Shown here one piece after another: positions 38,423 to 48,768 of a stretch of DNA of 64,000 nucleotides. The position numbers were made by a program, and so were the translations under genes. Source of the stretch: Leptospira inadai serovar Lyme str. 10 (GTDB lineage Bacteria; Spirochaetota; Leptospiria; Leptospirales; Leptospiraceae); the NCBI RefSeq assembly GCF_000243675.2, contig NZ_AHMM02000017.1, positions 248,001-312,000 on the forward strand, given 5' to 3'. How positions within the stretch are numbered: position 1 is the stretch's first letter; each line of letters opens with the position of its first letter. Below the pieces are notes generated by a model. The model searched no databases and had not been told where the DNA came from. It worked only from the letters and a program-made list of their open reading frames with translations.

Positions 38423-39064
38423 TCAGTCTTCGGTTTGTTTTTTGTATTTTTCTTTGTCGGAAGAAAATTCCCTTCCTCTTATTAAACGAAGCAAGTTCGT
38501 ACGATGCAATATCAAAATCGCGGTACTGATGCAGCAAATCGCCCAAAAAGTAGGAGTGGGAAAATCCGAACCTTCGATCCGAGATAGCGATACGTAGCTG
38601 ATCGGTAAGGAAATCGCGCCGCCTATCGAGCCTAAGGAGACGAAACCGAAAACTTTCTTCAGAAATAAAAATACCACCAAACTAAAAAAAACCGATCCCG
38701 GAGCCAATACCAAGAAAACTCCGAAACTGGTCGCGACCCCCTTCCCCCCTTTCATTTTTAGAAACGGAGAAAAAACGTGGCCCGCTATGGCCGCGATTCC
38801 GCATAGTAAAAGAGTTAACTCGGAATTTATATGCAGCGCGTATCGCGCTAATAATATCGGCAAAGCCCCTTTAGAGACATCCAATAACAATACGGGTAAT
38901 CCGACTTTCCAACCTAAAAGTCGAGTAACGTTCGTTGCGCCTATATTTCCGCTGCCCTTCTTACGAATGTCAAGCCCGCCGAAATACTTCGCTAAAAGGA
39001 ATCCGAACGGGATCGAACCTAGAAAAAAAGATCCGAAAGCGAGGAAAAAGGAAGCGAGGTTCAT
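38423..39064 (-). CDS. plsY: Acyl-phosphate:glycerol-3-phosphate acyltransferase
   Basis: A 213-residue membrane enzyme making lysophosphatidic acid from acyl phosphate. It contains the three PlsY signatures: [11 protein letters not shown] (motif 1), [19 protein letters not shown] (GSGNxGATN), and [20 protein letters not shown] (motif 2/GGKGVAT). Five membrane helices are expected. It overlaps der by four bases (39061-39064) and so is the last gene of the AAA-smpB-der-plsY set. Membrane lipid synthesis beside ribosome genes is probably only positional. Confidence 0.96.
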   Translation of the reverse strand: MNLASFFLAFGSFFLGSIPFGFLLAKYFGGLDIRKKGSGNIGATNVTRLLGWKVGLPVLLLDVSKGALPILLARYALHINSELTLLLCGIAAIAGHVFSPFLKMKGGKGVATSFGVFLVLAPGSVFFSLVVFLFLKKVFGFVSLGSIGGAISLPISYVSLSRIEGSDFPTPTFWAICCISTAILILHRTNLLRLIRGREFSSDKEKYKKQTED

Positions 39065-40440
39065 TTTCGATCGGACCTCAACTCAAGTCGGATCGGAATT
39101 CCTTGAAGGGAATATTTCTCGGTCAGCCTTTTTTTTAAAAAACTGAGTAGATTCGGTTTGAAATAATCTATATGGTTTACGAACAAAATCAGGTGAAAGG
39201 GCGAAACGGAAACCTGCGTGCAATAAAGCATCTTAGGCGGTCGATTCGCGGAAAAAGAACGTCCGGCTTCGGACATCCAAGCCCTTAACGATTGGTTCAA
39301 TTCGGACGTAGTGATTTTTCGTTTGGCACGAGCCGCTAAGTCCACGGTCATTTCCATGAGTTTGTGAATCCGTTGCTTTTCTTTCGCGCTCAAGGTAATG
39401 ATTTGGATCTCTTTTAAGAGAGGAAAACGGGAATACAATTTATCCTTATAGATATCGAAGGATTTCGTATCCTTATCTTCGACAGCGTCCCATTTATTTA
39501 CCGCTAACAAAAAAGGTTTACCGGCTTCCTGCAATAATGAGACGATTTTTTTATCGAATTCCCCGAATCCTTTTAACGCATCCATTAAATGAATTACGAC
39601 GTCGGAAGCCTCGATCGATCGTTTTGTCCTCTGATAGGAATAAAATTCCAAAGCTTCGGCTTTGTCCGCTTTTCGCCTAATACCTGCCGTATCCGTAATT
39701 AATATCCGCTTCCCTTCGAATATAAGAGAAGTATCCACCGAATCGCGGGTCGTTCCGGCAACTTCGCTTACCACCGCACGTTCATAGCCGCATAGTGCAT
39801 TCAATAAACTTGATTTTCCGGCATTGGGCTTTCCCACGATCGCTAAACGAAAATCGTAGGAAACGTCCGTTGCACCCTCCTCCGCTTCGATTTTGGCCAC
39901 GAATCGTTTCGCATCGGGCAGTAAAAAAGCGATTTTTTCGAGCAATAGGCTTAGATTTCTACGCCCGATCGCCGAGATGGGAAGAATTTCGGATAATCCT
40001 AAGCGATAAAATTGATCCAAGTCCTCTTCGTCTTCCGGATTGTCCACTTTGTTTACGCAATAAAGGACCGGAATTCGGCTTAGCTCCGGATCCTTTCTGA
40101 ATCTTTCTATAAGCCTGGAATCATAAGGAGTCATCTCTCTTAGATCTAGAAGAAACAGGATTAGATCCGATCCGGCCAATTGCCGAAACGCATTTTCTAA
40201 AATAGCCTCATCCAATCCGTCGGGCTTTTCGATGTCCAAACCCGGAGTATCGCAGAGATGAAAATCCAATCCTCTCTCAGGATTGAGAACGCGAGCTTGC
40301 AGGACGTCCCTAGTCACACCGGGATAATCTTCGGTGATCGCTAATTTCTTTTTAAGTAACGAATTGAATAAAGTCGATTTACCGACATTCTGGCGTCCGA
40401 CGATGCTGACCATCGGTACATTACGTTTTTTTGATGCCAT
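39061..40440 (-). CDS. der: GTPase Der (EngA), ribosome assembly
   Basis: A 459-residue double-GTPase needed for 50S subunit assembly. Two G domains are seen in tandem: G1 [17 protein letters not shown] and NKVD in the first, and [17 protein letters not shown] and NKWD in the second, then the KH-like C-terminal domain. Length and order match Der. It starts one base after smpB and overlaps plsY at its end. Confidence 0.97.
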   Translation of the reverse strand: MASKKRNVPMVSIVGRQNVGKSTLFNSLLKKKLAITEDYPGVTRDVLQARVLNPERGLDFHLCDTPGLDIEKPDGLDEAILENAFRQLAGSDLILFLLDLREMTPYDSRLIERFRKDPELSRIPVLYCVNKVDNPEDEEDLDQFYRLGLSEILPISAIGRRNLSLLLEKIAFLLPDAKRFVAKIEAEEGATDVSYDFRLAIVGKPNAGKSSLLNALCGYERAVVSEVAGTTRDSVDTSLIFEGKRILITDTAGIRRKADKAEALEFYSYQRTKRSIEASDVVIHLMDALKGFGEFDKKIVSLLQEAGKPFLLAVNKWDAVEDKDTKSFDIYKDKLYSRFPLLKEIQIITLSAKEKQRIHKLMEMTVDLAARAKRKITTSELNQSLRAWMSEAGRSFSANRPPKMLYCTQVSVSPFHLILFVNHIDYFKPNLLSFLKKRLTEKYSLQGIPIRLELRSDRK

Positions 40441-40441
40441 T

Positions 40442-40921
40442 TTATGAGTAGTTCTTTGCCTTAATAGCGCGAGCGATCTCCATTTTTGCGTCGCTCTTTT
40501 TCAAGTCTTCCCGCTTATCGTAAAGTTTCTTAGGTTTAGCCAAGGCAAGCTCCACTTTTGCCCAACGATTATCTTTAAAATAAACCTTCGTGGCGATGAG
40601 CACGAGCCCCTTCTCTTTCATTTGTCGATCCAGCTTATCGATCTCTTTTTTTTTGAGGAGAAGTTTACGAGGGCGGATCTCCGGGTGATTTGCGTATCCG
40701 CCGTTTTTATAAGGAGTGATGGAAAAACTATCTAGATACACCTCTCCGTTTTTGATTTTTGCGAATGCGTCGGTTAGATTCGCTTTCTTTTCCCGTAGAC
40801 TCTTCACTTCGGATCCGGACAAAACGAGTCCCGCTTCGATAAAAGAGATCAGTTCGAAGTTGAATCTGGCTTTTTTATTTACCAGCGGCTGCGGGCCGGA
40901 TGTTTCCTTTTTCTTTCCCAT
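40442..40921 (-). CDS. smpB: SsrA-binding protein SmpB
   Basis: A 159-residue trans-translation factor that binds tmRNA and rescues stalled ribosomes. Signatures are [40 protein letters not shown], the [20 protein letters not shown] segment and the C-terminal [16 protein letters not shown] chose the ATG at 40921, which gives the usual basic N-terminus (MGKKKETSG); a TTG two codons upstream (40927) is also in frame. The end lies one base before der. The partner tmRNA gene is not in the window. Confidence 0.95.
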   Translation of the reverse strand: MGKKKETSGPQPLVNKKARFNFELISFIEAGLVLSGSEVKSLREKKANLTDAFAKIKNGEVYLDSFSITPYKNGGYANHPEIRPRKLLLKKKEIDKLDRQMKEKGLVLIATKVYFKDNRWAKVELALAKPKKLYDKREDLKKSDAKMEIARAIKAKNYS

Positions 40922-40957
40922 TTCCAATCGTTTTGACGGCCAATAACCGCCCCCAAA

Positions 40958-43900
40958 TTAATTTCGGGTCGAATGGTGGGTGAGAATAATCCGTCCCAAT
41001 TCCGCCCCGATTAAATTGGGCATATTATAAAAGTTTTCCGAGGTTATCTGGATCGAGTCCGGAAAAATATGCTCGGCAATGTAGCGTCTTCCTAGACCGA
41101 CCCCGAGAAAAACGTAGTTTTTATTCGAATGCTTCAAAATCTCGGCCTTAAGCCGGCGATTGTCCCGAGATTGAATTTCCTGCTCGATCTCCGCTTTTCC
41201 TCTTTGTCCGCGAAAATCGGAGATCATGACCAGGATCCTAGTCTGGGCCTCAGGCGAAAAGTAGGATTCGATCTTCTCGAGCAATTGGTACTCCTCGATC
41301 GAGTCGCCCTGCCAATCGCTCCGAAGAGAATCGAACATTTCCTCCTCTTTTTTTGCGTCGTAAGGCTCTTCGATTCTCTTAATCTCCACTAGATCGATTC
41401 GATCCTTTCGATTCAATCGATCCGAATACGCCGTTACGGAAAAGTTCACGTCGTGTTCATCCAGAATATGAGCCGAAGAAAGCATGGCAGAAAGAGTGGC
41501 GACCGCATATTCGAAGTTGAAGATTCTCCTGGCCTTAGATACCAGAAAAGCGACTTCGACACCCTTTAGTTTTTCCTCGTCTTTATCGATCGTAGTTTTA
41601 TCGAAGACTTTCGAGTCGCCTTTTCCGGAAAGAAAGGAGATATACTTTCGAGTATCGATTCGATTCCCTTCGCTTCGATACATTCTATTGATATCTATTT
41701 CCGGATCGAAAAGTCTCTCTAGATTCAGTTCGACTTCCTCCAAACTGCGTCCGAAGACTTCCTTAAATTCTTTTAGGTTGGCTTGAACCGTATATTCCCA
41801 GAGGATACGACGCTTGGCCAGGAAGGCCTTATAGAGTTCTTCCGTTCGGAAGCCCCAGGCTCCGCCGCCGCCCGCAGGTTCACCTTGACCCATATTGCCG
41901 CGGGTTTCTTGTCCATACCAAGCATCGGCACCTTCTTTAACGGATCCGCCCGTTGGAGGCGTATTGATTTCCAATCCTTTACGAAGTTCCCCTCCCGAAT
42001 TGAGAAGCTTAGCCTTTCCGGTAAGCGGCTCTCTTTTATGGAGTTCCGGATCCCACCAACGGCTCTTTTCGATTGCGGTAGAAGGTGTCAGAGTTTTTTT
42101 TTTCTTATCTTCGAGTTCCTTGAAAAACTCGGAGACGATCTCCACTCCCGAAAGTTGGAATTCAAGAATTCTTTCCAGTTCCTTACGCTCGCTCGGATCG
42201 GCAATTTGGTTGGAGTATGCGATTTTTCCGCCTCGAAAGGCTACTTCGAGTAATCCTTCCTTCCCAGCCTTTTTATCCGCATAGCGATGAATGTGGTCCT
42301 TCCACTGTAGTAAATTAGAAAGACCGAATGTATAGGGCATCAAATTGGCCGAGCCTATCGTTCTTTTCTTGGACAGATCCTTGATCTTGGAATGGAAATC
42401 CGCCATCTTATCGATCAGATCCCCCTCCGGTAGATAAAAGCTTAAGATTTCCTTAAGCGTTTGGATATCTTCCAAATCGGGAAATAATACGGAAGTGAAT
42501 CGGTTTCTAAATGCCCTAGAAATCGTAGGAGTCGATTTCGTTTTACGATACAGCTTCATCGCAAAAACCCGCGAATCCTCCTTGAGTTCGACCGGTATGG
42601 TCTCTCCGCTTTCCGGCGGTAAGACCAGAGAACGGGCATCGTCGGTCAGCATATTCAGCTTTTCCACAAGCTCGGCCCCGGCAGCCTCCAAGTTGGTAAT
42701 CAAAATATTCCCACCCTCTCGGATCCCTTTCGTCAAAGGTCCGTCCACCCAGCCCACTTCCGATCCTGTGGTAGGCTTTAACGCACCGATGATATCCGAA
42801 GTGTGAATCCCTTTGCAAAGATGTACGGTTTCAAGCGGTAATCCGTTCGCTTCGGTGAATAAAGGTAGAATCAGTTGCGGATCCTGCTCCTCCGAATATT
42901 CGATTAAAATGTTTTCCTTAAATTCCACAGCGGAATAGACTCTTTCGGCAAATTCCCTCAATTTTAGAGGCAGGGGGATACTTGTGAGAATTTCCTTTGC
43001 CTTGGATTCATCCAAAACCGGAATTCGCTTATCATTACAGTATAAGAACCCTTTATGAATTTCGAATTTCGGCTCCGGCAATCGAGGGGTCGCGGACAAA
43101 CCGGTTTCCTTAAGGATAAGTTCGATTTGGGCTTGCCGATCTTCATCCTTACGAAAGGGTTCTATATAAAAATTCCATAACTCTCTAAAGCGTAACTCAG
43201 GGCTGTCCGCCTTGAGTCCTAAAATGCGGCTGCAAAGTTTCTTAAGATTTCGGATATTGAAATGGTATTTTTCCAGATCGCCTTTTCCGATCGCTCCCGA
43301 AACGACTCTGGTCTCCGTCTCAAGGGAAATTCGAATACAGGATTTAAGCAGTTCGCTTCCCATCTCCGGATATAATTTTCCTAATATAAATAGGATCTCA
43401 TCGGGGCTGTGCGGGTCCACATAGACGACGGAATAATATCTAGTGATATCGAACGGAAGAGGCTTTCTACCTTCGAATCCTTCCGAAGGATTTTGCGTGC
43501 CGATGAAATTGAATCCGTTCGACGCTTGGATTCTGGCTCCGTTTCCTTCGATCAATTCCAGATAATTGGATTCGTAGATAGTGGAAAATCGCTTAATGAT
43601 ATGCGGTGGACAAAGGTTCATCTCATCGGCGACAAAGCTGGCTCCGGAACGAACCGCCGAAGTCAGAGGGCCGTCGGCCCAAGCGAATCCTTTGCCATCC
43701 AGCAAAAGTCGGTACGAGCCGATTAAATCTTCCGGCAAAGTATCCTCGTTAAAGCTGAAACGAGCGGTCGGATGGTTTCGTTTGTGATTAATATAATAAA
43801 TTAATGCGTTTTTTCCGACTCCCGCATCTCCGATCAATAATACCGGCCTGCCTTCCAATAAAGGATACAGTATGTTCTGAAGATTGCGAACGGTCGAGTC

Positions 43901-43990
43901 CGTCTCTACGAGATCCGAACCGAGGCTCCCCGAGTTGTTTCCGATTTTTGACACTGGGACTTTTAATCCGGCGATTTCAACGGCTTCCAT
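40958..43990 (-). CDS. Midasin-like AAA-AAA-VWA protein
   Basis: A 1010-residue cytoplasmic protein from the ATG at 43990, chosen for its GGAG site; a TTG at 44050 is also in frame. The first AAA module has Walker A GDAGVGKN (54-61, with Asn for the usual Ser/Thr), DLIGSYRL, WADGPLTSAVRSG, VADEMN and IGTQNP, in dynein/midasin order. The second module (from about 350) keeps the DIIGAL, GWVDGPLTKGIREGG and AFRNRF (Arg finger) segments but has lost Walker A. After a Gly-rich linker, a VWA domain follows near 780-950 with a degenerate MIDAS (FLVSKARR for DxSxS, SDFRG kept). MoxR-type ATPases and VWA partners are usually separate genes; here both are one chain. It lies 36 bases upstream of smpB. 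Confidence 0.85.
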   Translation of the reverse strand: MEAVEIAGLKVPVSKIGNNSGSLGSDLVETDSTVRNLQNILYPLLEGRPVLLIGDAGVGKNALIYYINHKRNHPTARFSFNEDTLPEDLIGSYRLLLDGKGFAWADGPLTSAVRSGASFVADEMNLCPPHIIKRFSTIYESNYLELIEGNGARIQASNGFNFIGTQNPSEGFEGRKPLPFDITRYYSVVYVDPHSPDEILFILGKLYPEMGSELLKSCIRISLETETRVVSGAIGKGDLEKYHFNIRNLKKLCSRILGLKADSPELRFRELWNFYIEPFRKDEDRQAQIELILKETGLSATPRLPEPKFEIHKGFLYCNDKRIPVLDESKAKEILTSIPLPLKLREFAERVYSAVEFKENILIEYSEEQDPQLILPLFTEANGLPLETVHLCKGIHTSDIIGALKPTTGSEVGWVDGPLTKGIREGGNILITNLEAAGAELVEKLNMLTDDARSLVLPPESGETIPVELKEDSRVFAMKLYRKTKSTPTISRAFRNRFTSVLFPDLEDIQTLKEILSFYLPEGDLIDKMADFHSKIKDLSKKRTIGSANLMPYTFGLSNLLQWKDHIHRYADKKAGKEGLLEVAFRGGKIAYSNQIADPSERKELERILEFQLSGVEIVSEFFKELEDKKKKTLTPSTAIEKSRWWDPELHKREPLTGKAKLLNSGGELRKGLEINTPPTGGSVKEGADAWYGQETRGNMGQGEPAGGGGAWGFRTEELYKAFLAKRRILWEYTVQANLKEFKEVFGRSLEEVELNLERLFDPEIDINRMYRSEGNRIDTRKYISFLSGKGDSKVFDKTTIDKDEEKLKGVEVAFLVSKARRIFNFEYAVATLSAMLSSAHILDEHDVNFSVTAYSDRLNRKDRIDLVEIKRIEEPYDAKKEEEMFDSLRSDWQGDSIEEYQLLEKIESYFSPEAQTRILVMISDFRGQRGKAEIEQEIQSRDNRRLKAEILKHSNKNYVFLGVGLGRRYIAEHIFPDSIQITSENFYNMPNLIGAELGRIILTHHSTRN

Positions 43991-44150
43991 GTCTCCAAAA
44001 TGAAGGAGCCGGATCAAGAGGCAATCCGAATTCCCGAGTGAGAGCGACAAGTATTGGTTGGGGTTGCCAACCGTTCGGGTTGAAACATTTTCCGATCACC
44101 GATTGAATTTCCGTTTGTTACCCAAACCGCCTACCGAGTACCGTTCACTT

Positions 44151-45269
44151 ATGAGCCAGTCGACACTCGAATACGCCCTCGCAAATAGAATTCGCGGTCT
44201 AAATTCCTCCGCTATTCGTAAGGCCTTTGAACTCGCGGGAACCCTGAAAGATCCGATCAATCTTTCCATCGGACAACCCCACTTCCCGTGCCCCGAAAAT
44301 ATCATCGAAGCGGGAGTAAAGGCACTTCGAGACGGAAAGACCGCATATACTTTGACGGCAGGGATCCCGCAGCTAAGGGAAGCCCTCTCGCTTAAGTACA
44401 GAAAAGAGAATTCGATACCTTACGCGACGCCTGAACGGGTCTTAGTTACCTCCGGAATCAGCTCGGCTTTCTTGCTATTATTTAATGCGCTGTTAAACGA
44501 AGGAGACGAATGCTTAGTCGTTTCGCCGTATTTCCTTATGTATCCGGAATACATTAAGATTTACGGCGGCCGAATGCATACGATTTCCGAGAATTTCAGT
44601 CCCGAAGATCTGAGTCCGTTTAAGGATAAAAGACTGAAGATAATCATTTTCTCGTCTCCCTCCAATCCTACCGGAACGATTCTTAGCAAAGACCAACTAA
44701 CGTCCTTAGCCGACTTGGCCGAGCGAACCGGCGCGTATTTGATTTCGGACGAAATCTACGAAAAGTTCGATTACGACAAGCAATTCCATTCGGTCGGTTC
44801 CTTTTACGAAAAAGCGATAACGTTATCGGGATTTTCGAAAACGTATAGTATGACCGGTCTCAGGTTAGCCTCCATTTTAGCGCCGGAGCCGATCATTAAA
44901 ACTTTAACCACTTTGCAGCAATACACGTTAGTATGCGCTCCGTCGGTCACCCAATGGATGGGAATCGAAGCCTTAAAAACCGATATGAACTCCTACATAG
45001 CGGATTATCGCGAAAAGCGCGATTTCGTTTACGAAAATCTAAAGGACTTTTATGAAGTCAAAAAAAGCCAAGGTGCTTTTTACTTCTTCCTAAAAATCAA
45101 GGATCGAGACGAAGACTTCATAGGGCGGGCGGTAAAGGAAAAAGGACTCATTCTGGTACCAGGTTATATTTTCGTAGATTCCCCCAACTATATTCGGATC
45201 AGCTTCGCATCCGAATGGGATAATTTAAAGAGGGGCATAACGGCTCTTCGAGAATTGGCCGGAGCATAA
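44151..45269 (+). CDS. Class I/II PLP aminotransferase (aspartate aminotransferase-like)
   Basis: A 372-residue enzyme of the fold type I family. Motifs are LSIGQPHFPCPENIIEAG at the N-terminus, TAYTLTAGIPQLREALSLKY, SSPSNPTGTILS, LISDEIYEKFDYD (Asp and Tyr for the PLP ring) and SGFSKTYSMTGLR with the PLP lysine. The closest known group is bacterial aspartate or aromatic aminotransferase subgroup Ib; the amino donor is not certain. The ATG at 44151 is used; the frame is open further upstream but without support. It precedes the prepilin peptidase gene by seven bases. Confidence 0.9.
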   Translation: MSQSTLEYALANRIRGLNSSAIRKAFELAGTLKDPINLSIGQPHFPCPENIIEAGVKALRDGKTAYTLTAGIPQLREALSLKYRKENSIPYATPERVLVTSGISSAFLLLFNALLNEGDECLVVSPYFLMYPEYIKIYGGRMHTISENFSPEDLSPFKDKRLKIIIFSSPSNPTGTILSKDQLTSLADLAERTGAYLISDEIYEKFDYDKQFHSVGSFYEKAITLSGFSKTYSMTGLRLASILAPEPIIKTLTTLQQYTLVCAPSVTQWMGIEALKTDMNSYIADYREKRDFVYENLKDFYEVKKSQGAFYFFLKIKDRDEDFIGRAVKEKGLILVPGYIFVDSPNYIRISFASEWDNLKRGITALRELAGA

Positions 45270-45276
45270 ATAGAGA

Positions 45277-46143
45277 TTGGACAATCATTTCGATTTTGGT
45301 TCCGAAATTCCGGGCATCATTCCGATGATTTGGATTAGCGGATTTTTGATCTCTATTTCGCTCGGGAGTTTTTACTCCACGCTTGCTTATAGAATCCTCC
45401 GTTTCTTTTACGGCTACGAGAGGAAATCGGGAACATTCGGTCGGAGGTTACTTCGTTTATTAACCGAACCGTCCGCCTGCGAATCCTGCGGGGCCAAAAT
45501 CCAAGGCTTAGCGTTAGTGCCCGTTCTAGGATATTGGTTTGCGGGAAAAAAATGCGTGGCCTGCGGAACGAAGGTAAATCCGCTCTACGCCCTCTGCGAA
45601 GCCGGTTTCGGATTGTTATTTGCGCTCTCTTTTTTCCTTTCCGGAAAGTTCCTGGCATCATTGGTATTCGTCGCTCTTTGCGGCCATTTACTCGTGTCCG
45701 CCACGACGGATTGGAAAAAGTTTTCCTTGGATTACGAAAATCTTCCTTTCATTTTAGGATTGGGAATCCTGCTGAACTTTCTAACGGACGGGAGCTTACC
45801 GAATAAAATCGATGCCATCGTATTCGGCTGTTTTTTAGGAATCTTCTTTGCCGTCCATTTTCTGTTTCCCCAGGGTATGGGATTTGCCGACGCGATCTTT
45901 GCCCCATCCTTCGCTTTTCTTTCGGGTCATCCATGGTGGATTCTTTTCGTAAACTCATCCTACGTTCTCGCGCTTACTATCACGATCGGAACTAGAAAGA
46001 AGGGGCAGAGTTTAAGGGGAGTTCCCATCCCGATGGGAGTTTATTTTTCCGCTTCCCTGGCATTGACATTTTTGGCTAAATTTGCCTGGAACTCCGGATT
46101 GCTTTCGGAAACGGGTCTGGGATTCTTTCCTTACGGGGAATAG
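45277..46143 (+). CDS. Prepilin leader peptidase / N-methyltransferase (A24)
   Basis: A 288-residue inner-membrane aspartic protease that cleaves and methylates type IV pilin-like leaders. It has the N-terminal zinc region with two CxxC pairs (CESCGAK and CVACGTK), membrane helices, the first catalytic Asp in ATTDWKKF and the second in GMGFADAIFA, where the usual GYGD is changed to GFAD with the Asp kept. The start is a TTG at 45277; no better start is seen nearby. Leptospira codes type II secretion or pilus-like systems that need this enzyme. It continues into pdxH after seven bases. Confidence 0.85.
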   Translation: MDNHFDFGSEIPGIIPMIWISGFLISISLGSFYSTLAYRILRFFYGYERKSGTFGRRLLRLLTEPSACESCGAKIQGLALVPVLGYWFAGKKCVACGTKVNPLYALCEAGFGLLFALSFFLSGKFLASLVFVALCGHLLVSATTDWKKFSLDYENLPFILGLGILLNFLTDGSLPNKIDAIVFGCFLGIFFAVHFLFPQGMGFADAIFAPSFAFLSGHPWWILFVNSSYVLALTITIGTRKKGQSLRGVPIPMGVYFSASLALTFLAKFAWNSGLLSETGLGFFPYGE

Positions 46144-46150
46144 CGAGCTT

Positions 46151-46792
46151 ATGACAAAGAATATCAGCGAATTACGGAACGAATATGCGAAGGCCGAACT
46201 GGACGAATCCCGGGTCGAAAAAAATCCGGTGGATTTTTTTTCCCGTTGGTTCGAAGAAGCCCTGCACTCGGAAGTAAAGGAACCGAATGCGATGACTTTA
46301 GCGACCGTCGATGAACAAGATCTTCCGAACGCTCGAATCGTTTTACTCAAGGGAATTTCAAACGGCAAATTCCGATTCTATACGAATTATTCCAGTCGAA
46401 AGGGCGAGGAATTGGAAAAGCACCCGATCGCCTGCCTCGTTTTCTTTTGGGTGGAACTGGAACGCCAGGTCCGTATCCGCGGAAATATCGCAAAAGTTCC
46501 CCGGGAAGTTTCCGAAGCCTATTTTAGGACTCGACCGTTTGCAAGCCAAATAGGTGCTCTTGCATCGGATCAAAGTAAATCCGTAGCCGACCGAACAGAA
46601 CTTGAAAAAAAATATAACGAATTGCTAATACGTTACGAAGGGAAGGAAGTCCCTCTGCCTCCGACTTGGGGGGGATACGAGCTTACCCCGACCGAATTCG
46701 AATTTTGGCAGGGGAGAAGGAGCAGATTACACGACCGAGTGCAATTTCTGCTTCGCGGAGATAATTGGGAAAGGCAAAGATTGCAACCCTAG
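46151..46792 (+). CDS. pdxH: Pyridoxamine 5'-phosphate oxidase
   Basis: A 213-residue FMN-dependent enzyme that oxidises pyridoxine or pyridoxamine phosphate to PLP. Family motifs are AMTLATVDEQDLPNARIVLL, YTNYSSRKGEEL, VFFWVELERQVRIRG, FRTRPFASQIGA and the C-terminal WGGYELTPTEFEFWQGR. Length is usual. The ATG at 46151 gives the family N-terminus; the frame is open upstream into the prepilin peptidase gene. PLP made here serves the neighbouring aminotransferase and the YggS homologue at 1256-1921. It converges on ribBA with a 17-base gap. Confidence 0.96.
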   Translation: MTKNISELRNEYAKAELDESRVEKNPVDFFSRWFEEALHSEVKEPNAMTLATVDEQDLPNARIVLLKGISNGKFRFYTNYSSRKGEELEKHPIACLVFFWVELERQVRIRGNIAKVPREVSEAYFRTRPFASQIGALASDQSKSVADRTELEKKYNELLIRYEGKEVPLPPTWGGYELTPTEFEFWQGRRSRLHDRVQFLLRGDNWERQRLQP

Positions 46793-46809
46793 GGTTTGCC
46801 GACCGGTTT

Positions 46810-48015
46810 TTAGTTCAGTCCTAAAAGATGCCCCATTTTCATTTTTTTCGTAAAAAGATAATGATGATTATTCCCGGTCGGTTTGATCTCTATCGGAACA
46901 CGGTCTACGACTTCCAAACCGTATCCTTCAAGACCTACAATCTTACGCGGATTGTTGGTCAGTAATCTCATCTTTTCAATTCCGATATCTTTTAGAATTT
47001 GAGCACCGACTCCGTATTCCCGTAGATCGGGAGCAAAACCTAATTTTTCATTCGCTTCAACCGTGTCCAGACCCTCGTCCTGCATGTTATAAGCTTTGAG
47101 TTTATTAATCAGTCCGATTCCGCGACCTTCCTGGCGCATATATAAGAGTATTCCTTTTCCTTCCTGCGCAATCATCGAAAGAGCGGAATGCAGTTGAGGA
47201 CCGCAATCGCATCTACCGCTTCCGAAAATATCGCCCGTCAAACATTCCGAATGAACCCGTACCATTACGGGATCATCCTTATGTATATCTCCCTTAATTA
47301 AGGCAACATGAACCTTATCGTCGATTAAGGTCGAATAGGCACGAATTCTAAAATCTCCGTATTCGGTCGGAAGAGTGGTTTCCACTTCGAGGCGAATTAG
47401 ATTTTCCGTTTTCCTTCGATAACGAATCAAATCCTCTATCGTATAAATATTCAAACCGTGCTTGGCTGCAAAAATTTCCAGATCCGGCAGTCTGGCCATG
47501 CTTCCGTCGTCGTTCATAATTTCGCAGATTACTCCCGCCGGATAAAGCCCTGCAAGCTTGCATAAATCGACGGAAGCTTCCGTATGCCCCGCTCGACGAA
47601 GAACTCCCCCCGACACAGCTTGCAAAGGAAAAAGATGGCCCGGCTTCATTAAATCGCCGGGAGTCGTTTTCGGATCGATAAGAACTTGGATCGTAGTCGC
47701 CCGGTCTTGAGCGGAAATTCCGGTGGTAGTTCCTTCTCTCGCATCGACGGAAACTGTAAACGCCGTCCCGTGCTTATCTCCAAGAGAATGATCGTCGACC
47801 ATACGATTCAGACCGAGCTGGCGAAGGCGGTCCCCTTCCATCGGAAAACAAATCAATCCTCGCCCGTAGGTGGCCATAAAATTGACCTTATCCTTGTCAG
47901 TAAACTGGGCGGCGCAAACTAGATCCCCTTCGTTTTCACGATCCTCGGAATCCACGAGAATAATCATTTTCCCCGATTTTATGTCTTCGATTGCTTGTTC
48001 GATGGGTCCGATCAT
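46810..48015 (-). CDS. ribBA: Bifunctional DHBP synthase / GTP cyclohydrolase II
   Basis: A 401-residue fusion that makes both riboflavin precursors: dihydroxybutanone phosphate from ribulose phosphate (N-terminal RibB) and the pyrimidine from GTP (C-terminal RibA). RibB motifs are [15 protein letters not shown] and [14 protein letters not shown]. RibA has the zinc site [15 protein letters not shown] and [16 protein letters not shown]. Last gene of a secD-secF-ribD-ribE-ribBA run. The 141-base gap before ribE (48016-48156) holds a palindrome TTGGGCGCCCAA (48097-48108) but no FMN riboswitch pattern. Confidence 0.97.
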   Translation of the reverse strand: MIGPIEQAIEDIKSGKMIILVDSEDRENEGDLVCAAQFTDKDKVNFMATYGRGLICFPMEGDRLRQLGLNRMVDDHSLGDKHGTAFTVSVDAREGTTTGISAQDRATTIQVLIDPKTTPGDLMKPGHLFPLQAVSGGVLRRAGHTEASVDLCKLAGLYPAGVICEIMNDDGSMARLPDLEIFAAKHGLNIYTIEDLIRYRRKTENLIRLEVETTLPTEYGDFRIRAYSTLIDDKVHVALIKGDIHKDDPVMVRVHSECLTGDIFGSGRCDCGPQLHSALSMIAQEGKGILLYMRQEGRGIGLINKLKAYNMQDEGLDTVEANEKLGFAPDLREYGVGAQILKDIGIEKMRLLTNNPRKIVGLEGYGLEVVDRVPIEIKPTGNNHHYLFTKKMKMGHLLGLN

Positions 48016-48156
48016 AATTTAACTTCCACCTCATTTATTGGACTGGATTTTTACCAATCATAAATCCTAAACGGAACGAAAAACACTAAATCCGGTTTGG
48101 GCGCCCAACCACCGAGCACGCAAAGGCTGACGATTCGATCGGCGGACCAGATTCGG

Positions 48157-48768
48157 CTATTTGCGCTCCGATTTCAGTAGCTGTTCCAAATACCTCGCGA
48201 CCAAATCGATTTCCAAATTTACCGAGGCACCGACTTTCCAAGAAACGCCCGCATTCGTTTTGGTCAAGGTTTCCGGAATTAAAACCAATTCAAATTCACC
48301 CGGCTTCGAATCCACGATAGTGAGGGAGATCCCGTCCACGGTAACGCTCCCGCGCACCGCAAAATATTTGGTAAACAAAGGATCGTGAGAAATCAAATAC
48401 CTACGGACCTTACCTCCATCCCGGTCTTCCGCCAAGACGATTTTTCCGACAGCGTCCACGTGACCGGTTACAAAATGACCTCCCATTCTTGTATGAGGTT
48501 GCACGGATCTTTCAAGATTCACCTTGGTTCCGTTTCGAAAATCGCCGAAATTCGTAAGTTCAAGAGTTCGATAAGAAGAATAAAATTCGAACGTATTCCC
48601 CCGATCTTGGAAGGAAGTCACCGTATGACATGCGCCGTTAACTGAAATCGAATCACCCAGCTTTAGGTCCGGATCCTGCCAGTTTACTTTGAGGGAAAAT
48701 ACCTTACCTTCTCCGGTATCCTTAATGCTTTGGACTTCGCCGGTCGTTTCGATCAATCCTGTGAACAT
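48157..48768 (-). CDS. ribE: Riboflavin synthase alpha chain
   Basis: A 203-residue enzyme that dismutates two lumazines to riboflavin. It has two homologous lumazine-binding barrels: [12 protein letters not shown] at the start and [13 protein letters not shown] in the second. SVNGACHTV and [10 protein letters not shown] are the paired ligand loops. The start at 48768 is chosen for the family N-terminus MFTGLIE and a strong GGGAGG site; the frame extends upstream into ribD. It overlaps ribD by 16 bases. Lumazine synthase (RibH) is not in the window. Confidence 0.95.
   Translation of the reverse strand: MFTGLIETTGEVQSIKDTGEGKVFSLKVNWQDPDLKLGDSISVNGACHTVTSFQDRGNTFEFYSSYRTLELTNFGDFRNGTKVNLERSVQPHTRMGGHFVTGHVDAVGKIVLAEDRDGGKVRRYLISHDPLFTKYFAVRGSVTVDGISLTIVDSKPGEFELVLIPETLTKTNAGVSWKVGASVNLEIDLVARYLEQLLKSERK

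Noticed and set aside
48016..48156. Possible FMN riboswitch before ribBA
   Set aside because: Only a 12-base palindrome is visible; the conserved RFN core segments are absent. The spacer before ribD does not exist because ribD overlaps secF.
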